A stretch of 64,000 bases of DNA from Clostridiales bacterium DTU069 (GTDB lineage Bacteria; Bacillota; Clostridia; DSM-8532), in contig LFRV01000093.1 of assembly GCA_001512485.1 (NCBI GenBank), positions 1 to 64,000 of the forward strand, in the 5' to 3' direction. This document shows, in pieces, positions 47,607 to 55,630 of the stretch (position 1 is the stretch's first letter; each line of letters starts with the position of its first letter). The notes under the pieces are model-generated. The model did not search any database. It worked only from the letters and a program-made list of their open reading frames with translations, and was not told where the DNA came from. The position numbers and the translations under genes were made by a program.

Positions 47607-47689
47607 AAGCCCTTCGGGCAGACGACTGCCAAATGAAAAGCTGTCGCTTTCATCTGTATTAAACTGTCTTTCTGGGCAACGACTGCAAG
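47607..47689. repeat. Hairpin-bearing element, copy A
   Basis: About 83 nt alignable with copy B (48654-48738). Plus-strand stems: GGCAG-ACGA-CTGCC (47617-47630 region) and GAAAAGC-TGTC-GCTTTC. It ends in GGGCAACGACTGCAA, a motif also found alone at 47571-47585. It sits between the RHH gene and the 260-aa gene. A structured RNA or origin-linked DNA element is possible; strand is undecided. Confidence 0.5.
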
Positions 47690-47696
47690 CAATTTT

Positions 47697-48185
47697 TTAA
47701 AGGGATTTTTTGTTGTTTTGTATTGCAGTTTTTAGACGATTTTCAATTCCTGGAAGCGTTTTTTGCATATGTTTTAATTCAATATTCAAAAACTCTTCTA
47801 ACGCCAGCTCCAGAATTTTAGGCAATTTTCCTGCACGCATTTTTTCTGCATCCCTATATATAGTTTCTGCAATTGCAACCTCAACTACTTCCGCAAATAG
47901 GACGTCCAGTTTTTTTGCTAATTCTCTTGCTTCAGACAAAACTCTGTCTTGTATCGTCGTGGTAATAGGTATCCGTCTCATTTTAACAGGGCTACGTATG
48001 AGCCTATATGCGTCCAATTTGCTCATGTTGCGAGTTTTTTTTAATAATTTTATTAAGGCATCTTCTATTAGTATATTTGAAGACATTCCCAGTACAGAGG
48101 CTTTTACTCTTACATATTGCATAATATGCACTTTAATCCGCATGGGTAAGGGTTGTCTTTGTATATCCGATTTTGGTCGTGACAT
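47697..48185 (-). CDS. Tandem ribbon-helix-helix-like DNA-binding protein
   Basis: 162 aa. Two segments have the beta-strand plus two-helix pattern of RHH (CopG/Arc) repressors: residues about 15-50 (MRIKVHIMQYVRVKASVLG, SSNILIEDALIKLL) and 70-110 (RRIPITTTIQDRVLSEARELA, FAEVVEVAIAETI). A basic C-terminus (LKTAIQNNKKSL) follows. One chain with two RHH units would form a pseudo-dimer. Near a Rep_3 origin, control of copy number or partition is a fair inference. The ATG at 48185 has AAGGAGGG ahead. Confidence 0.65.
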   Translation of the reverse strand: MSRPKSDIQRQPLPMRIKVHIMQYVRVKASVLGMSSNILIEDALIKLLKKTRNMSKLDAYRLIRSPVKMRRIPITTTIQDRVLSEARELAKKLDVLFAEVVEVAIAETIYRDAEKMRAGKLPKILELALEEFLNIELKHMQKTLPGIENRLKTAIQNNKKSL

Positions 48186-48238
48186 TGTAACCCTCCTTTT
48201 CAATACGGTAGTTGAGGGGGGAGGAGAGGAATTAATCC

Positions 48239-48472
48239 TTAATCCTCGTCCTCATCTTCGTCTTTGTACTCGTCTTCGTACTCATAATCGTCCTTTATAC
48301 GAGCATAACCGTTTCTGCGCATCCAACGCCGTGCCAACTCTGGCGTCTTAAAGTCTGGTGCCCACAAGTGTTCCAAACATCTGGCAAAACTCCATGTCAT
48401 ACCTGTTCTTTCTCTGTCTGCTCTTGTCATAGGTGATATAAACTGGCACCTCTGTTCATCCCATCTCGCCAC
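48239..48472 (-). CDS. Small hypothetical protein with acidic tail
   Basis: 77 aa from a GTG at 48472 (ARWDEQRCQFISPMTR...), ending in DDYEYEDEYKDEDEDED. Not recognised. The frame stays open about 20 codons further upstream (YYEVYECNGRYVV), protein-like but without ATG/GTG/TTG, so the true start is uncertain. It lies 53 nt upstream of the RHH gene in the same direction. Confidence 0.5.
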   Translation of the reverse strand: MARWDEQRCQFISPMTRADRERTGMTWSFARCLEHLWAPDFKTPELARRWMRRNGYARIKDDYEYEDEYKDEDEDED

Positions 48473-48653
48473 GACATATCTGCCGTTGCACTCATATACT
48501 TCATAATATGACCTATACGTAGAATTGTGGCAATCTTATCTTATATATCTATTATAGCAATAATTATTTCAAAATACAAGCAACACTGATAAATTGTAAC
48601 ATAAATGTAATAGTATTGTAAATAAATCTATTAATGGCAATAATAAAGCTTTT

Positions 48654-48738
48654 AAACCCTGCGGGGCACGACTGCCGATGAAAAGCTGGTGCTTTTCTGC
48701 CTGAATTAAAATATCTTTCCCAGAGGCATGGCTGCAAC
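48654..48738. repeat. Hairpin-bearing element, copy B
   Basis: Aligns with copy A: GGCA-CGAC-TGCC, then GAAAAGC-TGGT-GCTTTTC, then AGGCATGGCTGCAAC. Loops and several stem bases differ while pairing is kept. It lies in the 875-bp gene-free stretch (48473-49347), upstream of the iterons. Confidence 0.5.
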
Positions 48739-49066
48739 AATATGATGGAAGGTGCCTATTATTTTAAGAAAATTTAATGAGCACTAATTGCTATGTAAAA
48801 GAAAATGATTTTCAAATAGATGCTTTAATTAATTCTATTCTATTTTATTTCAATTTTAATTCATTATATAAAGTTCTTTTAAGGACAGTATTTAAAATTA
48901 AAATAGGACATTCCTTTATAAAATAATACTTTATTGAGCTTCCAGTCGTAAATAATATTTAAAACATTTATATATATATAAACTTATAGTATAGTCCTTA
49001 TAAGAGATATACTTTTTAAATTTAGGAAAGGTTTAAATCGGCTTGGCGTAATGGTTTCAGCGTTTC

Positions 49067-49170
49067 AAAATGCGTTAAATCCAAAAATAAATGCGTTAAA
49101 TCCAAAATTCGACCCTTTTTAAAATGCGTTATATCCAAAAAATAGTGTATTAAAATGCGTTATATCCAAG
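49067..49170 (+). other. Replication origin iterons
   Basis: Four direct repeats with core AAATGCGTTAWATCCAA: 49067-49086, 49089-49107, 49121-49140, 49152-49170. The first two read TTAAATCC and the last two TTATATCC. They precede the Rep_3 initiator gene in AT-rich DNA, the standard layout of a theta-replicating plasmid origin. The remaining bases from 48473 hold copy B of the hairpin element and AT-rich sequence. Confidence 0.85.
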
Positions 49171-49264
49171 TTCGGATAAATAAAAGGAATGGCAAAATAT
49201 AGCAATTTGACAATAGCTAAAAACACAATATAATATCAATTACTAAAAATTTTTCTAAATTAAT

Positions 49265-49293
49265 TTAACAAAATTATCCCATCTATATACAAT
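49265..49293 (+). promoter_or_regulatory. Promoter of the rep gene
   Basis: -35 TTAACA (49265-49270), 17 nt, -10 TACAAT (49288-49293), 54 nt before the start codon. Confidence 0.55.
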
Positions 49294-49347
49294 AAATACA
49301 GCAACTTTAGTGGAAAGGCCACCTTATGGTCAACAGGAGGTTATATT

Positions 49348-50250
49348 ATGTTAAATGTAAATAATAAAAAAGAAACTGAAATTAATAAATGCGAAGTAAT
49401 ATTTAAAGCAAATGATTTGGTACAGAAGATGTGGCATACAATGGGCATACGAGAACAGCAGATTTTTTCATTGCTTGTTAGGCAGATTAGACCATATGAT
49501 ACGGAGTTTAAAAAGCAAAAGTTTACTTTTTCTGAAATAGCGAACGAACTGGGTTGGTCTGAAGGTGGAAATACTCGCAGATGCCTTATGGAATGTTTGC
49601 GAAAACTGGGGAGTATATGCTTTTGGCATCGTACACCATATGATTCTAATAAAATAATGCTTTGTAGAGTCTTGGAGAGTGCAGCTCTTATTGACCTGAA
49701 GGAGAATACGGTCGAAATGAAGCTGGATGACACTCTTAAGCCTTATCTTATAGGGCTACAAGAAAGAGGTAATATGATGATAACTCGCTTTGAATATATC
49801 AAAGCAGCAAACTCTCAATTTACTCTTCGGCTATATGAATACCTTAGGTCAAAAGCTTTTATGCGCTTATCTTGGCAGGAAAAACTAACTTTAGAAGAGA
49901 TAAAGGAGTTGCTAAATATTAAACCTACCCAACCGTGGGGTAATCTAAAAAGAGATGCTCTGGATAAAGTAGCTGAGGAGATAAATAAAATCACGGACAT
50001 GATTGTTAAGTATGAGCCTAACAAGGTAGGAAAAAGTATTGTTTCGGTTACTTTTTATTGCAGGCGCAAACGCAACAGCCAAGATAAAGAAGAGTTTGAT
50101 GAACAAGTGAATAAAGAGAGCTTTGAAAACATATACGACGATGAGCGTGAAGACCTTTGCTCTGACCTGCCAGACAGTTACTACGATGAGTATATAGCGT
50201 TTGAAGGGTTTGACGATGACAATATAGAGATTGAAGAGTTTGATGATTAG
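49348..50250 (+). CDS. Rep_3 (RepB-like) plasmid replication initiator
   Basis: 300 aa. VIFKANDLVQKMWHTMGIREQQIF at the start (quoted part: NDLVQKMWHTMGIREQ), TRFEYIKAANSQFTLRLYEYL near residue 145 and LTLEEIKELLNIKP are the Rep_3 superfamily winged-helix pattern; the protein would bind the iterons just upstream and open the origin. The C-terminus is strongly acidic (DDEREDLCSDLPDSYYDEY...). Ribosome site CAGGAGG. Presence inside a chromosomal contig means an integrated plasmid, or a joined assembly. Confidence 0.88.
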   Translation: MLNVNNKKETEINKCEVIFKANDLVQKMWHTMGIREQQIFSLLVRQIRPYDTEFKKQKFTFSEIANELGWSEGGNTRRCLMECLRKLGSICFWHRTPYDSNKIMLCRVLESAALIDLKENTVEMKLDDTLKPYLIGLQERGNMMITRFEYIKAANSQFTLRLYEYLRSKAFMRLSWQEKLTLEEIKELLNIKPTQPWGNLKRDALDKVAEEINKITDMIVKYEPNKVGKSIVSVTFYCRRKRNSQDKEEFDEQVNKESFENIYDDEREDLCSDLPDSYYDEYIAFEGFDDDNIEIEEFDD

Positions 50251-50278
50251 CAATGTATATAGGGAGGAGATGATAATT

Positions 50279-50743
50279 ATGGCTAAAACAGCAGCAAAAA
50301 GATACATAAAACATCCAAAAACCGCATTGGCAGAGGTTTTTAAAATTGCAATAGACTATGCACATGAAGCATTAAAAACGTTAAGAGGAGAAAAAGTTTT
50401 AGATGCAGAGCTCAGGCAGAAAGTTCAAAGGGTTATAAATAAAAAGCTTTCTGGTGATGAAAATAAGCCTTTCAGAGAGCTAATAGACCTTTACTATGTG
50501 CAAGGCAAACGAGCCGAGGAAATTGCAAAACAACTCAAGATAAGCATTCCGCAGGTCTATGCATGGTTGGCAGACGTAAAAATGATAATTGCAGACCAGA
50601 TGTATGTATTTAAAATTTTGGCGGAAACATACAAAACAGAACTTATAGAATTGCTAAAAACAGACCCAGACATGATTTCTGCTGTCGAAAAAACCAACGA
50701 TTTAAAATCAACAGCAGAGCGGGGGCGCAAACCAAAGGCATAA
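50279..50743 (+). CDS. Helix-turn-helix protein downstream of rep
   Basis: 154 aa. The segment YYVQGKRAEEIAKQLKIS followed by IPQVYAWLADVKMII (residues about 78-110) is a helix-turn-helix of the sigma-70 region 4/resolvase-like type. The basic N-terminus (MAKTAAKRYIKHPK) and C-terminus (RGRKPKA) suit DNA binding. It starts 28 nt after rep with GGGAGGAG ahead, so is co-transcribed; control of replication is inferred. Confidence 0.65.
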   Translation: MAKTAAKRYIKHPKTALAEVFKIAIDYAHEALKTLRGEKVLDAELRQKVQRVINKKLSGDENKPFRELIDLYYVQGKRAEEIAKQLKISIPQVYAWLADVKMIIADQMYVFKILAETYKTELIELLKTDPDMISAVEKTNDLKSTAERGRKPKA

Positions 50744-51091
50744 CTTAATAACATTTGTATCCAGTTATTATAGCATATTCTTTTTCAGTTCATTTTAATT
50801 TAGGAACATATTTTTACGTAAATGCAATCATATATGTAAATGAAAAGAATGAATAAATTTATAGCTATTGATATGAATATAGGTATATATTGAAGGCTTC
50901 TTATTAATATAAGCATCATTAATAGTAAAAAAAATATAAAACTAAAAAAGAAACAATTAACAAAAAGTACAATGAAGAGTTTATGAATCTTTTTATACTT
51001 AAGTATAAGTAAAAGTGTGAGAAAAAGTATATCTAACAGAATAACATTATTTAAATTATTTCTCTTAATTTATATTTTCAGGAGGCCTATC
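50744..51091. other. AT-rich gene-free stretch
   Basis: Apart from the ribosome site of the next gene (CAGGAGG near 51080) I see no gene, clear promoter or terminator here. It separates the rep pair from the sugar-transferase genes. Confidence 0.5.
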
Positions 51092-51604
51092 ATGAATCTT
51101 AATTTTTTATATGCATCCGATAACGTTTATTATGACCTAATGCGTCTATCTATTATATCCGCAGTAAAATATCATAAAGGGGCTGCTTTCCACATTTTTA
51201 CTATGGACAGCCCAGAGACCAGACAAGTTCAAATTTCAAGGAAGCAAAAAGAAAAACTCAAAAGTGAAATCGCTCTTCTTGACCCGACTTCCAGAATTTT
51301 ATTCTATGATGTACGTGACATGTATCTCGAAAAGTTGTCAAACAGTGTTAATCGATATACCAGATTCAGTCCCTATGCAGCACTCCGATTGCTTGCCCCG
51401 TACATCATTCAAAATGTCAATATGCTCCTTTATCTTGATGCCGACACCCTTGTGACGGACACACTATTTGAGCTGTTTGATGAGGATTTAGGTAATCATG
51501 ACTTCGACATTGCTGCTGCTCCAGCCATAGATGGTAAGGGGATACAGTCAGGGTCTCTATTCTATCGTAATTCGGCAGCAGTGCGAACTTTTTTGAGACA
51601 ATAA
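51092..51604 (+). pseudogene. Glycosyltransferase family 8-like, truncated
   Basis: 170 aa: FLYASDNVYYDLMRLSIISA at the start, RLLAPYIIQNVNMLLYLDADTLV with the DxD metal motif near residue 112, then GIQSGSLFYRNSAAVRTFLRQ-stop. GT8 enzymes normally continue 80-150 residues beyond the IQSG/NSG segment. In another frame just after the stop, RLDAQRMYKMIDRIAKLISDM (51613-51688) reads like a C-terminus, suggesting a deletion or frameshift. Codon use is AT-rich like its neighbours. Confidence 0.6.
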
Positions 51605-51707
51605 ATTTTTCGCTTGGATGCACAGAGGATGTATAAAATGATAGACCGTATTGCTAAACTCATTTCCGATATGCAAAATAATTTTTAATAGTAAGGAGAA
51701 CTGATAT

Positions 51708-52709
51708 ATGTTTTACAATCCTAATATAACAATTGCCTTATCAGGCTATAATATTAAAAATATAGCACTATTAGCAATAGATTCATTTTTAAGAGTTTAT
51801 CCTAAGATGAAATCTCAAATTGTTTATTTTGATGATTTTTCGACTGATGGAACAACGGTGGCACTTAAGTCAAGAGGAATTAAGGTTATTACATGGGATA
51901 AAGACCTTTTAGACCAATACATTTCAATTGCAGACAAACACCCAGAATGGTCTATCGGTCAACGTTTATCAGTGAGAGTGTCTTATATAATAGAGAATAT
52001 AATTCGGGAAACAAAAACTAATTATTTAGTGCTCAATGATGGAGATGTTATTTTTATAAATAACGAGATGTTGGAACACTTCATGGAACTGGCAGAACAT
52101 TATGATATTGTTTACCAGCGGGACGACCTATATCAACCTAATGAATTCCAGCAGGGTATTATAGAAAAAATTAATGATAGATATATAAGAAAAGTAGAAA
52201 CAGACGAAACAGGGCACAGATATTGGAGGATGTTTCATGCACATGTTTTTCTTAATGTAAAAAAACTGAAAGAAATAGGAATAACATCTGACAGACTGAA
52301 TGAAGAAACAGCAATAATAACTGAGGGCGGCCTTTTTGACACCTTCAGCGATTTTACAAACAGAGTTCTGGAATCGGGCTTATTGAAGATAAAAGAAGAA
52401 CCTATCCTTGAAAACGATGTCATCCATTTTGGCGGGCAAGCGTCCGATAGAAAAGGATTAAAAAACGGAGTTACAATAGAACCTTTAGATGACGGTGGAT
52501 ACTACATGATGACACACGTACACAGACCAAACCTTGGACAGCCTGTAAATAAAGAGTATGTAATAATAGATTTTAATAAAGAAATGGAAGAGTTAAAAAC
52601 TGCTTATGAAGAAATCTGTCACATTCTCTTTAATGGTTATAATATTAAAGACATTTATCTAAATAAAAATAGAAAAACATATAAAATAATTTTCAAAAAA
52701 ATTTGTTAA
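51708..52709 (+). CDS. GT-A-type glycosyltransferase-like protein
   Basis: 333 aa. ITIALSGYNIKNIALLAIDSFL and VYFDDFSTDGTTVALK at the N-terminus are the GT2/GT-A nucleotide-sugar fold; NYLVLNDGDVIFIN near residue 105 supplies a D-x-D-like acidic pair. Substrate unknown. Ribosome site AAGGAGAAC. It follows the broken GT8 gene and precedes a secreted protein gene that has its own promoter; glycosylation of that protein is possible but unproven. Confidence 0.65.
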   Translation: MFYNPNITIALSGYNIKNIALLAIDSFLRVYPKMKSQIVYFDDFSTDGTTVALKSRGIKVITWDKDLLDQYISIADKHPEWSIGQRLSVRVSYIIENIIRETKTNYLVLNDGDVIFINNEMLEHFMELAEHYDIVYQRDDLYQPNEFQQGIIEKINDRYIRKVETDETGHRYWRMFHAHVFLNVKKLKEIGITSDRLNEETAIITEGGLFDTFSDFTNRVLESGLLKIKEEPILENDVIHFGGQASDRKGLKNGVTIEPLDDGGYYMMTHVHRPNLGQPVNKEYVIIDFNKEMEELKTAYEEICHILFNGYNIKDIYLNKNRKTYKIIFKKIC

Positions 52710-52714
52710 TTTCT

Positions 52715-52743
52715 TTAACAAAAAGTATTGACAAACATATAAT
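52715..52743 (+). promoter_or_regulatory. Promoter of the secreted-protein pair
   Basis: -35 TTAACA (52715-52720), 17 nt, -10 TATAAT (52738-52743). The leader to the start at 52862 is about 115 nt. Confidence 0.6.
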
Positions 52744-52861
52744 ACATACAGACAGCACGTCCTACATCAAATCAGAAAATTTCAAAAATTTCAAGTACAA
52801 AAAATAATTTCATAAATTACCCATTAACAATATTGAAAATTTTTTAAGGAGGGTTTTTATC

Positions 52862-53800
52862 ATGAAAAGAAATTTATCCAAGTTTATTACGATTGCAATA
52901 GTGCTAATAATTTCTGTAATTAACCCAATAGATGCTTTTGCATACTTTGGTCCATCTATCAACCAGGTTGGTGCATCATCTTTTGTAGGACAAGTTTTAG
53001 TACCCATAGATATACCCGCAAATGTAGAAAACAAGCTAATTATAACTCTACCAAATGCAGACTTATCTTCAGCCTCTGCAGCCGTGCTAACGGATGGAGT
53101 TAATCCGCTTTTAGTCAATGATGTTATCGTAGATGATACAACCAAAAGTGTCACATATATCTTTTCAGATTATATTTTTGAGGGGATGATGCTTGAGTTT
53201 GTTGTAAATAACGTGTACAGCGCAGCAGGCACACATCCGTATAAAATAGAGGTCTATAAGGCTGAAACCGGCACGACAATTGAGATAGAGAGTGGAAGCT
53301 ACACGATTTTAGATGGCAGTCTTCTCGTTAATGTCACGGTTGGCGAGTACTTAAATTTTGGGTTAAACACAGACATATTAGACTTAAATTTGAGTTTTAT
53401 TGGTCAAAGAGCAGAAGTGCAAAGAGATATTAGCTGGAATGTTTCTACAAATGCTCAAGAGTATGCCGTAAGCGCAAGGCTTAAAACTCCGTTTACAAAC
53501 GGGACACGGGAATTTCCATATTATATCCCAGATGGTATAAATAAATATATTGCACAAGAAAATATGCGATATGTAACAGGTGCTTTTATAGGCAATTCTG
53601 ACCCCTACGCCACACGATTTAATCCAATGCTTATAAACCATTTTGTACCCTTATATACCACAGAAAACGTGCTATTAACAACAGGACAAGGAACCGATGG
53701 AGATACAGATAGTGCAAGGCTTTGTTTTGTAGCAGATGGTAAAACCCCTGCAGGTACATACAGCGGTGTAATCGAGTTTACAATAACAGCCACTTTCTAA
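52862..53800 (+). CDS. Secreted beta-rich surface protein
   Basis: 312 aa. Signal peptide MKRNLSKFITIAIVLIISV ending near DAFA (residue 24). The body is beta-strand-rich, and the end GTYSGVIEFTITATF is the closing strand pattern of pilin-like and WxL-type surface domains; the WxL tryptophan motif itself is absent. No sortase or membrane anchor. The next gene encodes a matching membrane-anchored protein, so the two probably form a surface pair. Confidence 0.65.
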   Translation: MKRNLSKFITIAIVLIISVINPIDAFAYFGPSINQVGASSFVGQVLVPIDIPANVENKLIITLPNADLSSASAAVLTDGVNPLLVNDVIVDDTTKSVTYIFSDYIFEGMMLEFVVNNVYSAAGTHPYKIEVYKAETGTTIEIESGSYTILDGSLLVNVTVGEYLNFGLNTDILDLNLSFIGQRAEVQRDISWNVSTNAQEYAVSARLKTPFTNGTREFPYYIPDGINKYIAQENMRYVTGAFIGNSDPYATRFNPMLINHFVPLYTTENVLLTTGQGTDGDTDSARLCFVADGKTPAGTYSGVIEFTITATF

Positions 53801-53822
53801 AAAGGTAGAGAAGGAGGTAAAG

Positions 53823-53843
53823 GGGGGCTTAAAACCCCCTTTT
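53823..53843 (+). terminator. Stem-loop with T run between the paired genes
   Basis: GGGGG (53823-53827) pairs with CCCCC (53835-53839), followed by TTTT. GGAGGT lies just before it and the next ATG at 53853 just after, so it may cut read-through and modulate translation of the second gene. Confidence 0.6.
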
Positions 53844-53852
53844 AAAGTAATT

Positions 53853-54848
53853 ATGAAAAAGAAATTTTTTGTTTTATGTATAATTATTCTTATACATATA
53901 AGTAACATTAACTGTTTTGCTTTTGCAGTAGATATTAAGTATCCTGTAAAAGTAAACACCTTCAAAGAGGAGATTAATTTTTCTGAAAGTAAGGAACCAC
54001 AAGTTATTTCTTTCAAAGCCGATTCTGATATAGCAGAAAAACTATATATAACCGTTGTAGATACAGAATTTGAGTTGCAGAACGGCAAGACAATTTTTGC
54101 TGAAACTACAAAAAACTCTGAATTAGAAAAATACCTAAGTTTTGAGTATGATTCAGTTATTGATATACTTCCAGGAGGGACAGATGTTGTTATAACGATT
54201 ACTCCTCAAAATTTGCCAGAAGGAATATTTTACAAAGGTATCAAGGTTTCGCACAAGACCGATACAACTATAAGCTCTGTCCTAATTCCTGTCGTAATTA
54301 AAAATTTGATTCCAGGGAAGCATTATTCTACAGGTTTAAAAGTAACAAAAGTAGGAATAAATGGGGATTACGTTGTTTCAAGCCCTTTTGAGGTTTGTAT
54401 AGAGCTGTTAAACACGGGGGATAGTGTACTTTCGAACTTAACGGGAGAATTAGTTATAAAAAATTTGGATGGTAAAGTTATTGATACATATGCAATAAAT
54501 GATAAATCCATGTTTTTTGCAGGGGCACCGAAAGAAATTCGAGTGCCAGTTACGGCTGATTTAGCTAATGGTATTTATATGGCTGAGGCTTCAATCAAGT
54601 ATGACACAAGGAAAAAGGATGCAACAGGCAGCGGTCAGTTTGAGGTTCGAACCAATATGTCGACTGCAGTCGAAAAAGAGAAACAGGTTATTATCGTCAA
54701 AAACGAAATCCCAAGCTGGATAATATTGTTAATTATCGGAATCAGTTTGCTTGTTGTGATATTAATGTTCATGCTTATCTCTAAAAGAAAAAGTACAATA
54801 ACAGAAAACAAGAAAAATTATAAACGAGAAAAAAGGACTCTTATATAG
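53853..54848 (+). CDS. Membrane-anchored extracellular protein, DUF916/DUF3324 (WxL-interacting)-like
   Basis: 331 aa. Signal peptide (MKKKFFVLCIIILIHISN), an N-terminal Ig-like domain (about 25-150, with ILPGGTDVVITITPQNLPEGIFYKG), a second beta domain (about 165-270), one C-terminal membrane helix (IPSWIILLIIGISLLVVILM, about 288-312) and a basic tail. This is the plan of WxL-interacting proteins that hold WxL surface proteins; sequence similarity by eye is only general. Confidence 0.55.
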   Translation: MKKKFFVLCIIILIHISNINCFAFAVDIKYPVKVNTFKEEINFSESKEPQVISFKADSDIAEKLYITVVDTEFELQNGKTIFAETTKNSELEKYLSFEYDSVIDILPGGTDVVITITPQNLPEGIFYKGIKVSHKTDTTISSVLIPVVIKNLIPGKHYSTGLKVTKVGINGDYVVSSPFEVCIELLNTGDSVLSNLTGELVIKNLDGKVIDTYAINDKSMFFAGAPKEIRVPVTADLANGIYMAEASIKYDTRKKDATGSGQFEVRTNMSTAVEKEKQVIIVKNEIPSWIILLIIGISLLVVILMFMLISKRKSTITENKKNYKREKRTLI

Positions 54849-54857
54849 AGTCCGTTT
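54835..54857 (+). terminator. Bidirectional terminator
   Basis: GGACTC (54835-54840) pairs with GAGTCC (54848-54853) around TTATATA, followed by GTTTATTT. It serves the convergent genes on both sides. Confidence 0.7.
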
Positions 54858-55626
54858 ATTTAATATATTCTTTCATTATTTGAATTATAAAGTCGGCCTC
54901 TTTAGGAGTGTAATTGGGTGAAATACTAAACGTAATAATATCAAAATCCCCAGGATATTGAACATCATCAATGTTTTTTATAATTTCAAACGGAATTTCT
55001 GGTTCTAAAATTGAAGTATCTAAGTATTTTCTTCTTTTTTCTGGTTGATTTAAGTTTGTCGCCTTATATTTATTGTTGTAAGGTAATTGGATTTTGTCAT
55101 TAGGTTCTATACAATCTTTTAATATGTAAGGAAGGTAGTCATTTCCTTTTTCGGCTGGATTACAAATATATGTGAGCTTTGAAATCCACCTAAATGCTAT
55201 CGCAAACAGTAAATAATCACCAATATCTGGTTTTTTATAATCAGTAAAAATGTTTTTATAGTTTTCAATATCAGCTCTTTTTTCAATATCCAAGCCCAAT
55301 AACTTTTCGAATATAAAAACCCATGAACTACTTCCCAAACCTAAGTCTGCATGAGAATCCACATGTATTACTTCAAAGGGTATACTTACTTTTGATGATT
55401 TTATCAAATCTCGCCAGTAATAGAGTGCCTCATGATGATGTGTGACTATCTTTCCTTGTATTTTTCTCGTTTTTGACAACCCCAAGTTGTATTCTAAAAA
55501 AGAAACTATTTCTTCGTGGCTCCAAGGAATATATTTACTACCGTCGACTCGGGCTTTACAATTAGAAGGAATAAATGAAGGCACGCCGTAAAGGAAAAAA
55601 TCCATATCGATGTCTAAAAACTTCAC
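54856..55626 (-). CDS. UPF0489 family protein (arginase-like fold; peptide-arginase family)
   Basis: 256 aa. FLDIDMDFFLYG at the N-terminus, EVIHVDSHADLGLGSS near residue 90 and FDIITFSISPNYTPKEAD near 235 are the ordered metal-site segments of UPF0489, whose DSHAD corresponds to the DxHxD of arginases. A characterised member, OspR, converts arginine to ornithine in a ribosomal peptide. No precursor peptide gene was found nearby. The GTG at 55626 gives MKFLDIDMDFF with GGGTGA ahead; a GTG four codons earlier (55638) is the alternative. It is tightly coupled to the HNH-like gene upstream. Confidence 0.72.
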   Translation of the reverse strand: MKFLDIDMDFFLYGVPSFIPSNCKARVDGSKYIPWSHEEIVSFLEYNLGLSKTRKIQGKIVTHHHEALYYWRDLIKSSKVSIPFEVIHVDSHADLGLGSSSWVFIFEKLLGLDIEKRADIENYKNIFTDYKKPDIGDYLLFAIAFRWISKLTYICNPAEKGNDYLPYILKDCIEPNDKIQLPYNNKYKATNLNQPEKRRKYLDTSILEPEIPFEIIKNIDDVQYPGDFDIITFSISPNYTPKEADFIIQIMKEYIK

Positions 55627-55630
55627 TTTA

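Noticed and set aside
47617-47630. GGCAG-ACGA-CTGCC read as a guanidine-II (mini-ykkC) riboswitch hairpin
   Set aside because: The ACGA loop fits, but copy B has a different loop, the second hairpin does not match, and no plus-strand gene follows for it to control.
46661-48351. Plus-strand ORFs in 46661-46930 and 47710-48351
   Set aside because: They lie opposite the better-supported minus-strand genes, lack convincing ribosome sites and have Ser/Phe/Cys-rich shadow composition.
49067-49170. Iterons considered as a CRISPR array
   Set aside because: Repeats are about 19 bp with spacers of 2-13 bp, no cas genes are near, and they precede a Rep_3 gene.
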